Positions 1 to 8,832 of a DNA stretch of 64,000 nucleotides are shown in pieces. The stretch lies in NCBI GenBank assembly GCA_041741455.1, contig JBGSJZ010000055.1, positions 5,124 to 69,123 of the forward strand, in the 5' to 3' direction. The DNA comes from CALESS01 sp041741455. Its GTDB lineage: Bacteria > Chloroflexota > Anaerolineae > Anaerolineales > Anaerolineaceae. Position 1 is the stretch's first letter; each line of letters starts with the position of its first letter. The notes under the pieces are model-generated. The model was not told the origin of the DNA and made no database searches. It saw nothing but the letters and a program-made list of their open reading frames with translations. The translations under genes and the position numbers were made by a program.

Positions 1-1315
1 ATAGGTTTTCTCCGCTCATCACCTCCACATCCTCTTTGCCGTTCAGTGAATGGACATGGATGGTCTGTTGGTTGTCCTCATCGCTTACCAGGTAAACCAG
101 GTTCTTGCCAGTTTGATCGAACTGAGCCTGCAGGCCGGTTCCGGTAGCCACCAGTTTTTGCGCCTTGGACTCAAAGGTGTACAGTTCCAACACACCATCC
201 TGGTTCTCAGCCATAAAATAGACCCCATCACCCCTGAAGGATATTCCGATGTTCAGGATATCCACAAACAGGTTGCTTTCCGCAATCATTTCGGCATTTT
301 TTAGATTGATCAACCTGACTTTGGCTTCATCCCCGTCTTCCGCGATGACCGCCAACAAGGTCCCCTCCATATTATATTGGAATGAGGTATTGCGGATATT
401 GGGCTCATCATCCAGCAAGACGACTTCGTTTTCACCTTTAAAATCATAACTTTTAAGCGTTAGCTCATCTTTGCTGGAAATATCTGACACCAGGACACGC
501 TGACCAAAAACCGCCAGAGAACAGCCATCGCCCCTGGCCACCTGCTCGGCTTCCTGGCCGTTTTGGGAAATATAACAGCGAATGCTCCCGCCGCGATCTT
601 CCTGAATAAAGATGGTCTTCCCCTTGTCCAGGATGATCGAATAATAATCATCCTCCGATTCAAAAATGGCATTCAGTTCCTTGGGGTTGGGTGGCGTCAG
701 GTACAGGCTTCTATCCTCGTCTTCGGAGTAACCGATGCCCAGGTATTTGCTATCCTTGACGAACCCGGCGCTATATTCCCAGGTTCCCAGCAGATGATAG
801 GAATCATCGGAGGTGACTTGATAGATGTAACCTGAGTCAAAATTGCCGTCTTCCAGCATCGGCTCGGAATCCTTGAGTTCCTGGCCCAGTTTGAGGGCAT
901 AAATCTCGATGTTATCCGAGCGGTCCGGCACCCCGATCAGGACGCTGTTCCCGGAACTGCCACCCCCCACCAGGTTGCTGAGCAGGATGACGGCCACCAC
1001 CAAGACCGCCAGAATTAAGACACCACCCAGGCCCAAAACCCAGATTGGGAATTTATTCCCGGATGGAGTGGGTTCAGCAGGGAAGGGTGGGGGAACAGAT
1101 CTACCGGCTGGTTCAGGAGTTTGCTTATCCGGGGCGGGTTCTGGTTCTCCGAATAGATTTTCCGGCTCGGCCGGGGGGACCTCCGGTGGTGTAAAATCTT
1201 CAACCGGTTCCAAGATCGGTTCTGCTTCAGGATGGAGCAACTGGATGGGTGTGCCGCAGTTTGGGCAGAATTTGGCGCTATCTGCAAGCTCAAAATCACA
1301 ATGAGAGCATTTCAT
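1..1315 (-). CDS. Zinc-ribbon membrane protein with large external domain (partial)
   Basis: The reading frame starts at the ATG at 1315, after an AAGGAGG-type ribosome site, and stays open to the window edge, so at least 438 codons are present and the C-terminus is missing. Residues 3-6 (CSHC) and 17-20 (CPNC) form a zinc ribbon, followed by a Pro/Glu-rich linker to about residue 88 and one membrane helix at about 90-113. The rest looks like a beta-rich external domain with propeller-like repeats; I see segments such as YLGIGYSEDED and VYFMAENQDG but no domain I can name. The arrangement (cytosolic ribbon, linker, helix, external domain) is common for uncharacterised surface sensors. It is transcribed away from the subtilase, with a 355-bp gap between them. 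Function unknown. Confidence 0.75.
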   Translation of the reverse strand, partial: MKCSHCDFELADSAKFCPNCGTPIQLLHPEAEPILEPVEDFTPPEVPPAEPENLFGEPEPAPDKQTPEPAGRSVPPPFPAEPTPSGNKFPIWVLGLGGVLILAVLVVAVILLSNLVGGGSSGNSVLIGVPDRSDNIEIYALKLGQELKDSEPMLEDGNFDSGYIYQVTSDDSYHLLGTWEYSAGFVKDSKYLGIGYSEDEDRSLYLTPPNPKELNAIFESEDDYYSIILDKGKTIFIQEDRGGSIRCYISQNGQEAEQVARGDGCSLAVFGQRVLVSDISSKDELTLKSYDFKGENEVVLLDDEPNIRNTSFQYNMEGTLLAVIAEDGDEAKVRLINLKNAEMIAESNLFVDILNIGISFRGDGVYFMAENQDGVLELYTFESKAQKLVATGTGLQAQFDQTGKNLVYLVSDEDNQQTIHVHSLNGKEDVEVMSGENL

Positions 1316-1670
1316 TGTTCTTCCTCCTTAACGAAAGGTAAGTTAATTGTACGAATAATTTCTAAGAATACAACAAAACCTGCCCATTAAAACTGCCCCT
1401 CTCCGACGTTGTATAAGCTACCAGTTGCTTGACATTAGAATTTTGTTAGCATATACTAAATTTTAGATGAGACAATTAGCCTGCTGGCAGCTTCGGGGAG
1501 AATTGCGTGCAGGCGACTTAAAATAAAATCTGTGTCGATCAATTACTCGAAAGGAGGGATCTCCTCGCAAAGGTATGTGCTGAAAAAGCTGCAACTCTGA
1601 GGAAAGCAAACTAAGCCACGAAAATTCTTCGTCACTGTATCTTTCAAATTTCACAATAATGGAGAACAAT
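1316..1670. other. Divergent intergenic region with long subtilase leader
   Basis: No gene is visible here. It separates two divergent genes and holds the subtilase promoter (1429-1457). The region 1464-1670 would be transcribed as a leader of roughly 205 nt, with a small hairpin GGAG-GGAT-CTCC near 1554 and a purine-rich stretch near 1597-1622. I could not match it to a known riboswitch. Confidence 0.5.
1429..1457 (+). promoter_or_regulatory. Sigma-70 promoter of the subtilase gene
   Basis: TTGACA at 1429-1434 and TATACT at 1452-1457 are 17 bp apart, close to the housekeeping consensus. Transcription would start near 1464. Confidence 0.7.
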
Positions 1671-4600
1671 ATGAATTCGAAACTGTTTCGATTATTTGCC
1701 ATGCTCGTCGTTTTTTCGATGATCGTGAGCCCTGTATTTGCCCAGGTGCCCGTTCCTCCAACGACCGGTCAGGCAACCGCTGGTGATAAATTCCAGACAG
1801 TCTCGCCGGACGAGGTGATCAACCTCGGTCAACCGGCTACGTACATTGTCCTCTTCGAGGGCTCTTCTCTGGTTGCGGCGCATGGCGGCGCAGCCGGTTT
1901 GGATGCCAAGAGTGCGGACAGCCAGGCTTATTTGAATACCCTGGCCGCAGCCCGCGAGAGTATCCTCGCCGAAGCCCAGGCGACCCTTGGCCGTAAACTT
2001 GAAATTTCACACGTCTATGATGTGATTCTGAACGGCGTTGCGGTCAAACTGACTCCGGAAGAAGCCGCCACTCTGGAAGGCGTTCCGGGCGTCCGCAAAG
2101 TCTTGCGCGATACCATCGAGTACCTGGATACGGATGCCGGCCCGACCTGGATCGGCGCTCCCACCCTGTGGGACGGCACGGCCGTTCCAGATGGCACGGA
2201 GACATACGGTGAAGGCATTATCGCGGGTATCCTGGATTCCGGTATTAACTTCGATCACCCGTCCTTCAGCGATGACCCGGATGATGGCTATGTTTATCCA
2301 GCTCCTGCCAAGTACCTGGGTGTCTGTGACGCAACCAACCTGGCCCAGTACGATCCGCTGTATGATGACGCCTGCAACGATAAGGTCATTGGCGCCTACA
2401 CTTATACCGAAGATGCTGCGTCCGAATTGAATACCCCGGAAGACAGCGATGGTCATGGCTCGCACACCGCCAGCACGGTGGTTGGTAACTTCGTAGATAT
2501 TGATTTCTATGGCACGCCGCTCACCATCTCCGGTGTGGCGCCGCACGCCCAGGTCATCTCCTACGATGTCTGCTATCCTTCCTCCCCGAGCGGCGCCTGC
2601 GAAGGCAGTGATTCTGTTGCAGCCGTGCAGCAGGCCATCCTGGATGGGGTGGATGTGATCAACTTCTCCATCTCTGGCGGTTCCAACCCCTACAGTGATG
2701 CGGTTGAACTGGCCTTCCTGGAAGCCTTTGATGCCAATATTGTGGTTTCGACCTCAGCCGGCAACAGCGGTCCGACGGCTGCCACGGTTGGTCATCGCGG
2801 CCCCTGGCTGCTGACCACCGCTGCCACCACCCACGACCGCAAGTTCACCAGCGAGGTGAATTTCTCGGATCCGTTGTACCAGGGCATCTACAGCCTGGCC
2901 GGCGAGATCCCCTTCACCACGGATGTGGTTGACTCACCTGTAAAATGGTCGAACGATGACAACAGCAACCTGCTGGGTTGCGTTGCTTTCACTCCTGGCT
3001 TCTTTACCGGCAGCATTGCCCTCATTCAACGCGGTACTTGCAACTTCAGCGTTAAGATCAACTTTGCCGCTGCCGCTGGCGCTACGGGTGTCTTGATCTA
3101 TACCGATACTCGCGCTCCTGGCCCCATGAGCGTCACCGGCACCACCATTCCGGCCGTCATGCTGGATGTCCCCGGTACCACCGGCACGGCTATCGGTAAC
3201 TGGATCCATGGTGCAACCAGCCCAACCGTTAGTATCTCCGCTTTTGGTGCTGTTTATGACGATACCTTTGGCGATATCATGGGCTCCTTCAGCTCGCGCG
3301 GCCCGACGACCACCCTGGATGTACTCAAGCCAGATGTGGGCGCCCCAGGGGTGGAAATCCTGGCTGCGGTGGCCGATAACACCATCGCCCCGGATGGCGT
3401 GGTAGATCTGAACCTGTACCAGGGTACCTCCATGGCCTCCCCGCACGATGCCGGCTCGGCCGCCCTGCTCAAGGCCCTGCACCCGACCTGGACCCCGGCC
3501 ATGATCAAATCCGCCCTGATGCTAACGGCTTATGACACCGTGCTCAAGGAAGATAAAGTCACCCCGGCCACGCCATTTGATATCGGCTCCGGCCGCATCG
3601 CCCTGCAATTGGCCGGTCTGACTGGCCTGGTGATGAACGAAACCTACGATAACTTCGTTGCGGCTGACCCTGCCCTGGGCGGTGATGTTAAGACTTTGAA
3701 CATCGCCAGCCTTTATAACAGCCAGTGCGTGGGTGAATGCAGTTGGACTCGCACCTTCACCAGTGTATCAGGAAAATCCGCTACTTATACTGCGGTAGCA
3801 CCTGCCTGGATGACAGTGACGCCTGCCAACTTCACCATTGCCAAGGATGCAACCCAGGTGGTGACCTTCACGGCCGATGTGAGTGCTTTTGCGCAGGATG
3901 TCTGGCAATTTGCAACCATTGAATTCAATACAGATGATACGCACCTTGGAAGTCTTCCTGTATCGGATGTCCACATTCCATTGGCTGTATTACCAACGGT
4001 CAGCAACTTGCCCGACTTGGTCAAGTTCCAGACCCACCGCGACAACGGTGCGGATACCCTGAGCGACCTGGTAGCTGTGGAACTCGACGGCCTGACCGTG
4101 GATACCTACGGCTGGGTGAAGGGTGTACAAACGACCTTTGCCCTGGCTGAAGACCCGACCAACAGCAGCGCCTATGATGACCTGAGTCAGGTTTACTACA
4201 CCATCATCCCGATGGATGCTGGTGCGGCCCGTGTCGTGGCGGAAATCACCGCCTCCACCGCTCCGGATGTGGATATGTGGTGGGGCTTTGATGTGAATGG
4301 TGATGGTATGCCGCAATCGACCGAGCAATATGAAGCCAGTGCCACCGGCAGCGCCTTCGAATACCTGAGCGACTGGGGCTTCCCGGTTGGCTTCTATGAT
4401 GTCTGGGTGCTGGTGGAAAACTGGGCTGGCTCCGGCGCTCCCACTGACGACATCACCCTCAGCATCGGCGTTGTTCCATACGCCCCGGTGGCTCCCGTCA
4501 CGATGACTATTGACGGGCCGGACACCAACCCGGCGATTGTACCGTTCTCATTGGATATCTACTGGCACGACATCGATACCGAAGAAGGCGACCGCCTGTA

Positions 4601-6014
4601 TGGCCTGGCGGATGTCTATGCAGACCCGGCCTACGCCACCAATATCGGCACGATGGAGATGGATGTGATTCGTCGGGCAGATGATGTCGTCAAGACAGCG
4701 GATGTGACAACCGCAGAGCTTGGAGATACAATCACCTACACCATTGAAATCAACAATCTCGAATCTGAACCATACACCTATACAATTTTGGATGAAATGC
4801 CGGATGGTGTAACTTATGTACCAGATTCGGTAACTGGCGGTGCAACATACGATCCAGTTAGCAATACGATTAATTGGAGTGGCCTGGTTGATCCCCCTGG
4901 CGCGCCTTATTACGTAGTGAGTGACTCAGAGACTGACCCACTGTGTGATACAGGGTTCGGCGGCTATGTTAATCTAGCTGGTTTTGGAATCTACCCGCAA
5001 TCTGCAATCACAGGAGATGGAACAGCTTGGACATTATCTCCTGGAACAATCCCCTTTAATTTCTATGGGGTAAACTACCCGACGATTTCCTTCACTGATG
5101 ATGGAATTGCCCTCTTCGACGTTGCAAACAACTGGTTGCCTGCTACAGATATAAGCCATCAGGACATTCCGGATGCCGACTTGCCTAACGCATTGGCAGC
5201 TATATTGTGGCAGGATATGGAAATTGTCTATGCAGTAAATACAAAGGGTGTTTCCATCGCAACTGCTGGCCCAGATGTGCACATTATCGAATATGATGAT
5301 GTTCAGGTGAAGGGCATCCCAACCTCAACTTATGACTTTGAGATTGTCTATACTCACACAGTGTATGATGATCCGGGTTGGTATGAGATTGTATTCGCCT
5401 ACGATAATATCATCGGGCCGCTAAACGCTTCTACCATTGGTGTGGAAAATGCTGGAGGTTTGGAGGCAGCTCCATATGCCTACAACGATGCCAACTTCAC
5501 TGATGGTCACATGGTTTGCTTTGACTTATATCGTCCTGCTTCCACGGTGACTATCACCTTCCAGGTAGTCGTTGATGAACTGCTGGCCGCAACTTTGACC
5601 AATACCGCCGTCCATGATAATTCTGCCCTGGGCTCCCTACCAGAAGAAGCCAGCGTTACGATTGGTCTGACAGCGACAAGTGGCTACCCGGCTGCCCTGG
5701 ATGACATGTACTATGCCACCGCCAATGCGATGCTGGATGTACCTGCATTGACTGGTGTCATGGCGAACGACATCTTTGCCGTTGATGATGGCCACTCCGT
5801 CTCTCTGGTAACTGAAACCGTGCACGGGATCGTCACCCTGTACGCAGATGGCTCATTCATTTACACTCCGGAGCCAGGCTACGTCGGTGTTGACACCTTC
5901 GTCTACGAACTGGTCACCTATCCGTCGGGCCTCAAGGCTCCGTGGGTTGATCAGGCGACTGTGACGATCACAGTGAATCCGCTGGTGATGTACTTCCCCG
6001 TCATCGCCCGCTAA
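1671..6014 (+). CDS. Secreted subtilisin-like serine protease, multidomain
   Basis: 1447-residue exported protease of the S8 family. A signal peptide ends near VSPVFAQ (about residue 25), then an I9-like propeptide. The catalytic triad is Asp189 (GILDSGINFDHPS), His262 (DSDGHGSHTAS) and Ser587 (GTSMASPHD), with oxyanion Asn365 (SAGNSGP). A PA-type insert lies at about 395-480 (ALIQRGTCNF). After the catalytic unit come Fn3-like beta segments, a DUF11-type domain near 1004-1090 and a cadherin-like/VCBS-type domain near 1339-1435 (LYADGSFIYTPEPGYVGVDT). The protein ends in VMYFPVIAR, a tail shared with the next gene. The start at 1671 is preferred over the in-frame ATG at 1659 because GGAG sits correctly before it and the signal peptide follows at once. 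The stretch 4670-5570 is clearly more AT-rich than the catalytic part, suggesting domain acquisition. Likely acts at the cell surface. Confidence 0.93.
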   Translation: MNSKLFRLFAMLVVFSMIVSPVFAQVPVPPTTGQATAGDKFQTVSPDEVINLGQPATYIVLFEGSSLVAAHGGAAGLDAKSADSQAYLNTLAAARESILAEAQATLGRKLEISHVYDVILNGVAVKLTPEEAATLEGVPGVRKVLRDTIEYLDTDAGPTWIGAPTLWDGTAVPDGTETYGEGIIAGILDSGINFDHPSFSDDPDDGYVYPAPAKYLGVCDATNLAQYDPLYDDACNDKVIGAYTYTEDAASELNTPEDSDGHGSHTASTVVGNFVDIDFYGTPLTISGVAPHAQVISYDVCYPSSPSGACEGSDSVAAVQQAILDGVDVINFSISGGSNPYSDAVELAFLEAFDANIVVSTSAGNSGPTAATVGHRGPWLLTTAATTHDRKFTSEVNFSDPLYQGIYSLAGEIPFTTDVVDSPVKWSNDDNSNLLGCVAFTPGFFTGSIALIQRGTCNFSVKINFAAAAGATGVLIYTDTRAPGPMSVTGTTIPAVMLDVPGTTGTAIGNWIHGATSPTVSISAFGAVYDDTFGDIMGSFSSRGPTTTLDVLKPDVGAPGVEILAAVADNTIAPDGVVDLNLYQGTSMASPHDAGSAALLKALHPTWTPAMIKSALMLTAYDTVLKEDKVTPATPFDIGSGRIALQLAGLTGLVMNETYDNFVAADPALGGDVKTLNIASLYNSQCVGECSWTRTFTSVSGKSATYTAVAPAWMTVTPANFTIAKDATQVVTFTADVSAFAQDVWQFATIEFNTDDTHLGSLPVSDVHIPLAVLPTVSNLPDLVKFQTHRDNGADTLSDLVAVELDGLTVDTYGWVKGVQTTFALAEDPTNSSAYDDLSQVYYTIIPMDAGAARVVAEITASTAPDVDMWWGFDVNGDGMPQSTEQYEASATGSAFEYLSDWGFPVGFYDVWVLVENWAGSGAPTDDITLSIGVVPYAPVAPVTMTIDGPDTNPAIVPFSLDIYWHDIDTEEGDRLYGLADVYADPAYATNIGTMEMDVIRRADDVVKTADVTTAELGDTITYTIEINNLESEPYTYTILDEMPDGVTYVPDSVTGGATYDPVSNTINWSGLVDPPGAPYYVVSDSETDPLCDTGFGGYVNLAGFGIYPQSAITGDGTAWTLSPGTIPFNFYGVNYPTISFTDDGIALFDVANNWLPATDISHQDIPDADLPNALAAILWQDMEIVYAVNTKGVSIATAGPDVHIIEYDDVQVKGIPTSTYDFEIVYTHTVYDDPGWYEIVFAYDNIIGPLNASTIGVENAGGLEAAPYAYNDANFTDGHMVCFDLYRPASTVTITFQVVVDELLAATLTNTAVHDNSALGSLPEEASVTIGLTATSGYPAALDDMYYATANAMLDVPALTGVMANDIFAVDDGHSVSLVTETVHGIVTLYADGSFIYTPEPGYVGVDTFVYELVTYPSGLKAPWVDQATVTITVNPLVMYFPVIAR

Positions 6015-6038
6015 GTCGATTTCTGTAATTTACTTTTC

Positions 6039-6069
6039 CCCTCCTCCCACCCGGGAGGAGGGTTTTTTT
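6039..6069 (+). terminator. Rho-independent terminator after the subtilase
   Basis: A perfect 10-bp stem (CCCTCCTCCC at 6039-6048 with GGGAGGAGGG at 6053-6062) and a 4-nt loop are followed by seven T. Confidence 0.93.
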
Positions 6070-6083
6070 ATCGAATCTGTAAG

Positions 6084-6111
6084 TTGCCAGGAGTGCAATT
6101 TATCATACAAT
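6084..6111 (+). promoter_or_regulatory. Probable promoter of the kinase gene
   Basis: TTGCCA at 6084-6089 and TACAAT at 6106-6111 are 16 bp apart, 37 bp before the kinase start and just after the subtilase terminator, so the kinase is transcribed on its own. Confidence 0.5.
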
Positions 6112-6147
6112 TGAGACACTTATCTTTGAACACTTCAGGGGTTTTCC

Positions 6148-7884
6148 ATGCTGGAAGTTGGGGATTCTTATTTATTGCGAGATCGTTACCGAATTGACGC
6201 TCTTCTTGGAGAAGGCGGCATGGGTACGGTCTACAAAGCTTTTGACACCCTAAAAAATCGTTTTGTAGCTGTCAAGGAATTGCGACTTACGGATATCCCG
6301 GCTGATCCGGATGCTACTATTCGCGAGGATAGCACCTGTCAGCGCAACTCGCGGCCTGTGACCCGTGACCAGGCGCTAAAACAATTCCGCAAAGAAGCGG
6401 ATTTACTGATCGGCCTCACCCACGAGAACCTGCCTGAAATTGAAGATTATTTTGATCTTGGCGAACAGGGTTATTTTGTCATGACTCTGATTGAAGGTCG
6501 CAATCTGGCGCAAGTGGTGGAGGAAGAGCACGGGCCGCTGCCGGAAGAAACCGTGCGCACCTGGTTAAAACAGATCATCTCAGCCCTGGCATATTGCCAT
6601 GCCAACCAGGTCATCCATCGTGATGTGAAACCAGAAAACCTGATCCTGACTCCGCAGGGAAAGATCTATCTGGTGGATTTTGGCATTGCTAAAACCATGG
6701 AACGGAAGGAATCCTCGCACACCACCATTGGTGCCCGGGCATTTACCGAGCATTATTCGCCGCCAGAGCAGAGACCTGGAGGTCGTGGCACGGATGAACG
6801 AACTGATATTTTTTCACTCGGCGCGGTGCTGTATTTCCTTCTGACCGGAGAAGCGCCAGAAGATGTCCAAATGATTTCGTCAGGCGAAACAGTGAGGTGG
6901 CCCAGTAGATTTAACCCACAGATTTCACCTGAAATGGATAACATGATCATGCGTTGTATGCGGCTTGACAAACGAGAGCGTCCGCAATCCATTGCAGACG
7001 TGGAAGCCCTGCTCGTGGCGAAAAACTTCGGTGTAGCAGAGGTGGAACCATCCATCCGACAATTTGAGCAGGACCGATTGCTTCAAGCAGCCTTGAAACC
7101 AGAACGTTCTTCCCCATTCCCAGAAGAGAAAGCTATACCAGTTTTTCCTGTCAGGGCTTCCTTTCCAGAAGTCAGGGCACATCCAGCCCAACCCTCCTCA
7201 CCTCCCCCACCCTCGATATCTGCAACTCCGGTTCTCACACCGCTTAAGCCCGACAGAAGCGAATCCTCTCCTGCTTCGACCCGAAAACCACTTTCTGCAG
7301 CGCCTACCCCGGTTTATCCAGTGCGTCCCCGGTCAGCCGATACAGTCGCACCTGCAAACTCGCCGGCTGTTTCCTCTGTTGCCCGGTCTTCAATCAGATC
7401 CGGTCTGAGACCTTCTTCCCAAAAATCTAAAAATGGTTCGAGGCGCTGGTTGCTGGTGATCATAGCTGGTCTGCTGATGTTCATACTGGCTGCAGCTTTG
7501 TTGGGGATGGGGCTTCTGGGAGACATGAGTTCAATGCGGAATGCATTGCGGCAGGTTAAGGCACTTGGGGATCGTTATGAGGTGATGGAAACTTATGCGT
7601 TGATTGTAGATACGCCCCAAGGCTTGCTTGCCAACGACCGGGATGTGGATATGTCTATCCTATCTGTGGGCCTCAGTAATGGCCCAGCGCACGGTCTTTT
7701 GAAATTAAACACAGATGGCTCATTCACCTATGTTCCTGAGAGAGGATTTACCGGAACGGACACCTTTTCCTACCAGTTCGTCATGCGAACCTCATCCGGA
7801 AAAACCAATTATTCTGAATCCATTCCAGTGGTAGTCAATGTTTCCCCCCTGTTTCGCGTTTGGCTTCCTTTGGTTAGAAAGTAA
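6148..7884 (+). CDS. Membrane Ser/Thr protein kinase with external cadherin-like domain
   Basis: A 578-residue PknB-type kinase. The catalytic domain (about 14-290) shows the glycine loop GEGGMG, Lys43 in VAVK, Glu83, HRDVKPEN with Asp159, DFG at 177-179 and an SPPEQRP activation-segment end. A Pro/Ser-rich linker (about 330-430) leads to one membrane helix (about 432-458). Outside is a single cadherin-like/VCBS-type domain (GSFTYVPERGFTGTDTF), the same domain type that ends the subtilase upstream. The protein closes with FRVWLPLVRK, matching the subtilase tail. Bacterial kinases of this layout usually carry PASTA or propeller sensors, so this ectodomain is unusual. ATG at 6148 follows AGGGG. 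Adjacent position and shared ectodomain suggest that the two surface proteins work together or share partners; that is inference. Confidence 0.93.
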   Translation: MLEVGDSYLLRDRYRIDALLGEGGMGTVYKAFDTLKNRFVAVKELRLTDIPADPDATIREDSTCQRNSRPVTRDQALKQFRKEADLLIGLTHENLPEIEDYFDLGEQGYFVMTLIEGRNLAQVVEEEHGPLPEETVRTWLKQIISALAYCHANQVIHRDVKPENLILTPQGKIYLVDFGIAKTMERKESSHTTIGARAFTEHYSPPEQRPGGRGTDERTDIFSLGAVLYFLLTGEAPEDVQMISSGETVRWPSRFNPQISPEMDNMIMRCMRLDKRERPQSIADVEALLVAKNFGVAEVEPSIRQFEQDRLLQAALKPERSSPFPEEKAIPVFPVRASFPEVRAHPAQPSSPPPPSISATPVLTPLKPDRSESSPASTRKPLSAAPTPVYPVRPRSADTVAPANSPAVSSVARSSIRSGLRPSSQKSKNGSRRWLLVIIAGLLMFILAAALLGMGLLGDMSSMRNALRQVKALGDRYEVMETYALIVDTPQGLLANDRDVDMSILSVGLSNGPAHGLLKLNTDGSFTYVPERGFTGTDTFSYQFVMRTSSGKTNYSESIPVVVNVSPLFRVWLPLVRK

Positions 7885-7914
7885 TTCTCATTATTAGTAC
7901 ATCTTTAAACATTT

Positions 7915-7946
7915 CATCCCCCGCTTCAATATTACAGCGGGGGATG
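7915..7946. terminator. Stem-loop between convergent genes
   Basis: A perfect 11-bp inverted repeat (CATCCCCCGCT at 7915-7925 with AGCGGGGGATG at 7936-7946) lies between the convergent kinase and SIMPL genes. There is no clear T run on either side, so it is a probable but not classic terminator. Confidence 0.55.
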
Positions 7947-7963
7947 TATAGATTTGGGAGTTA

Positions 7964-8674
7964 TTACTTGATCTCGTAGATCAGGTTGGCTTCGACAGTG
8001 AGGGTCAATTGCCCGGCGGAAATTGGGGCTTCTCCGGAGGCGGCCATAGCCATGCCACCCTTGCCTTCATACATCGGAACGGGATTGCCGCTGGTGTAAA
8101 CGTTCAGTGACTGCAGGTTGCCGAGGGTAACACCGGCCGCGCTGGCCAGTTCTCCGGCCTGGGCTTTGGCTTTTTCAATCGCCATCAGGCGGGCTTCCTT
8201 GAGGGCAGCTTCCTTATCCAGCACATCGAAGGAGATACCGTTGATGGTGTTGGCGCCGGAACTGACCGTTGCATCCAGGATCTTGCCCAGGTCGCCCAAT
8301 TTACGCACAGTGACGTATACAGTGTTGTCCACCATGTACAGGGTGCCAGTTATCTGGCCTTCCGGGCTGTATTGCTGCTGCGGATAGACGTTGAAAGCGC
8401 TGGTCTGGATATCCTTGGCTTCCACACCGAAGGCTTTAATTGCATCCGCCACGGCGGCAGCCTGGGCACTATTCTGCGACATGGCGTCGCCAACGTTTTC
8501 CGCCTGGCTGTGGACACCGATGTAGATATAGGCTACATCCGGGGTCATGTAGACGATGCCCGTGCCATTCGCAGACAGGGTGGGGGTGTTGACGGCTTTG
8601 GTAGAGATCGGGCCGCAGGCGGCCAGTGCTAGCACAGCCAGCAGGGAAAGGACGATAAGTAGTTTGTGTTTCAT
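7964..8674 (-). CDS. SIMPL-domain (DUF541) lipoprotein
   Basis: 236-residue exported lipoprotein. The signal peptide ends in the lipobox LALAAC with Cys20. The rest is a SIMPL/DUF541 domain: LSANGTGIVYMTPDVAYI at its start, and in the second half the family-typical KLGDLGKILDATVSSGANTI region and an EARLMAIEKAKAQAGELA helix. DUF541 proteins are envelope-associated and of unclear biochemical role. I chose ATG at 8674 because GGAGG precedes it and the signal peptide begins there; a longer frame upstream has neither. A terminator separates it from the LiaF-like operon upstream, so it is probably expressed separately although it lies on the same strand. Confidence 0.9.
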   Translation of the reverse strand: MKHKLLIVLSLLAVLALAACGPISTKAVNTPTLSANGTGIVYMTPDVAYIYIGVHSQAENVGDAMSQNSAQAAAVADAIKAFGVEAKDIQTSAFNVYPQQQYSPEGQITGTLYMVDNTVYVTVRKLGDLGKILDATVSSGANTINGISFDVLDKEAALKEARLMAIEKAKAQAGELASAAGVTLGNLQSLNVYTSGNPVPMYEGKGGMAMAASGEAPISAGQLTLTVEANLIYEIK

Positions 8675-8776
8675 TTCAAACCTCCATAAGGTTGTGAGAT
8701 TATGTTCTTGTTTTATGACGATCAATCTGCAAAAAAAGTTCCAAAACTGTCTGGTTGCTTTACGTTTTTTGAGATG

Positions 8777-8814
8777 AAAACAGGGCAAGTCTTTTCAGGA
8801 GACCTGCCCTGTTT
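8777..8814 (-). terminator. Terminator of the LiaF-like operon
   Basis: On the minus strand, a 10-bp stem (arms 8805-8814 and 8778-8787) extended by a second GTCT/AGAC pairing ends in TTTT. It lies 19 bp after the last gene of the operon. Confidence 0.8.
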
Positions 8815-8832
8815 GTTCGTGAAATAAACAGT

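Noticed and set aside
1540..1640. Cyclic di-GMP riboswitch in the subtilase leader
   Set aside because: A GAAA-type turn and CGCAAAG resemble parts of the motif, but the order of the conserved segments does not fit.
2007..3508. Long antisense frames within the subtilase gene
   Set aside because: They lie opposite a clearly coding, GC-rich frame, have no ribosome sites and no recognisable motifs.
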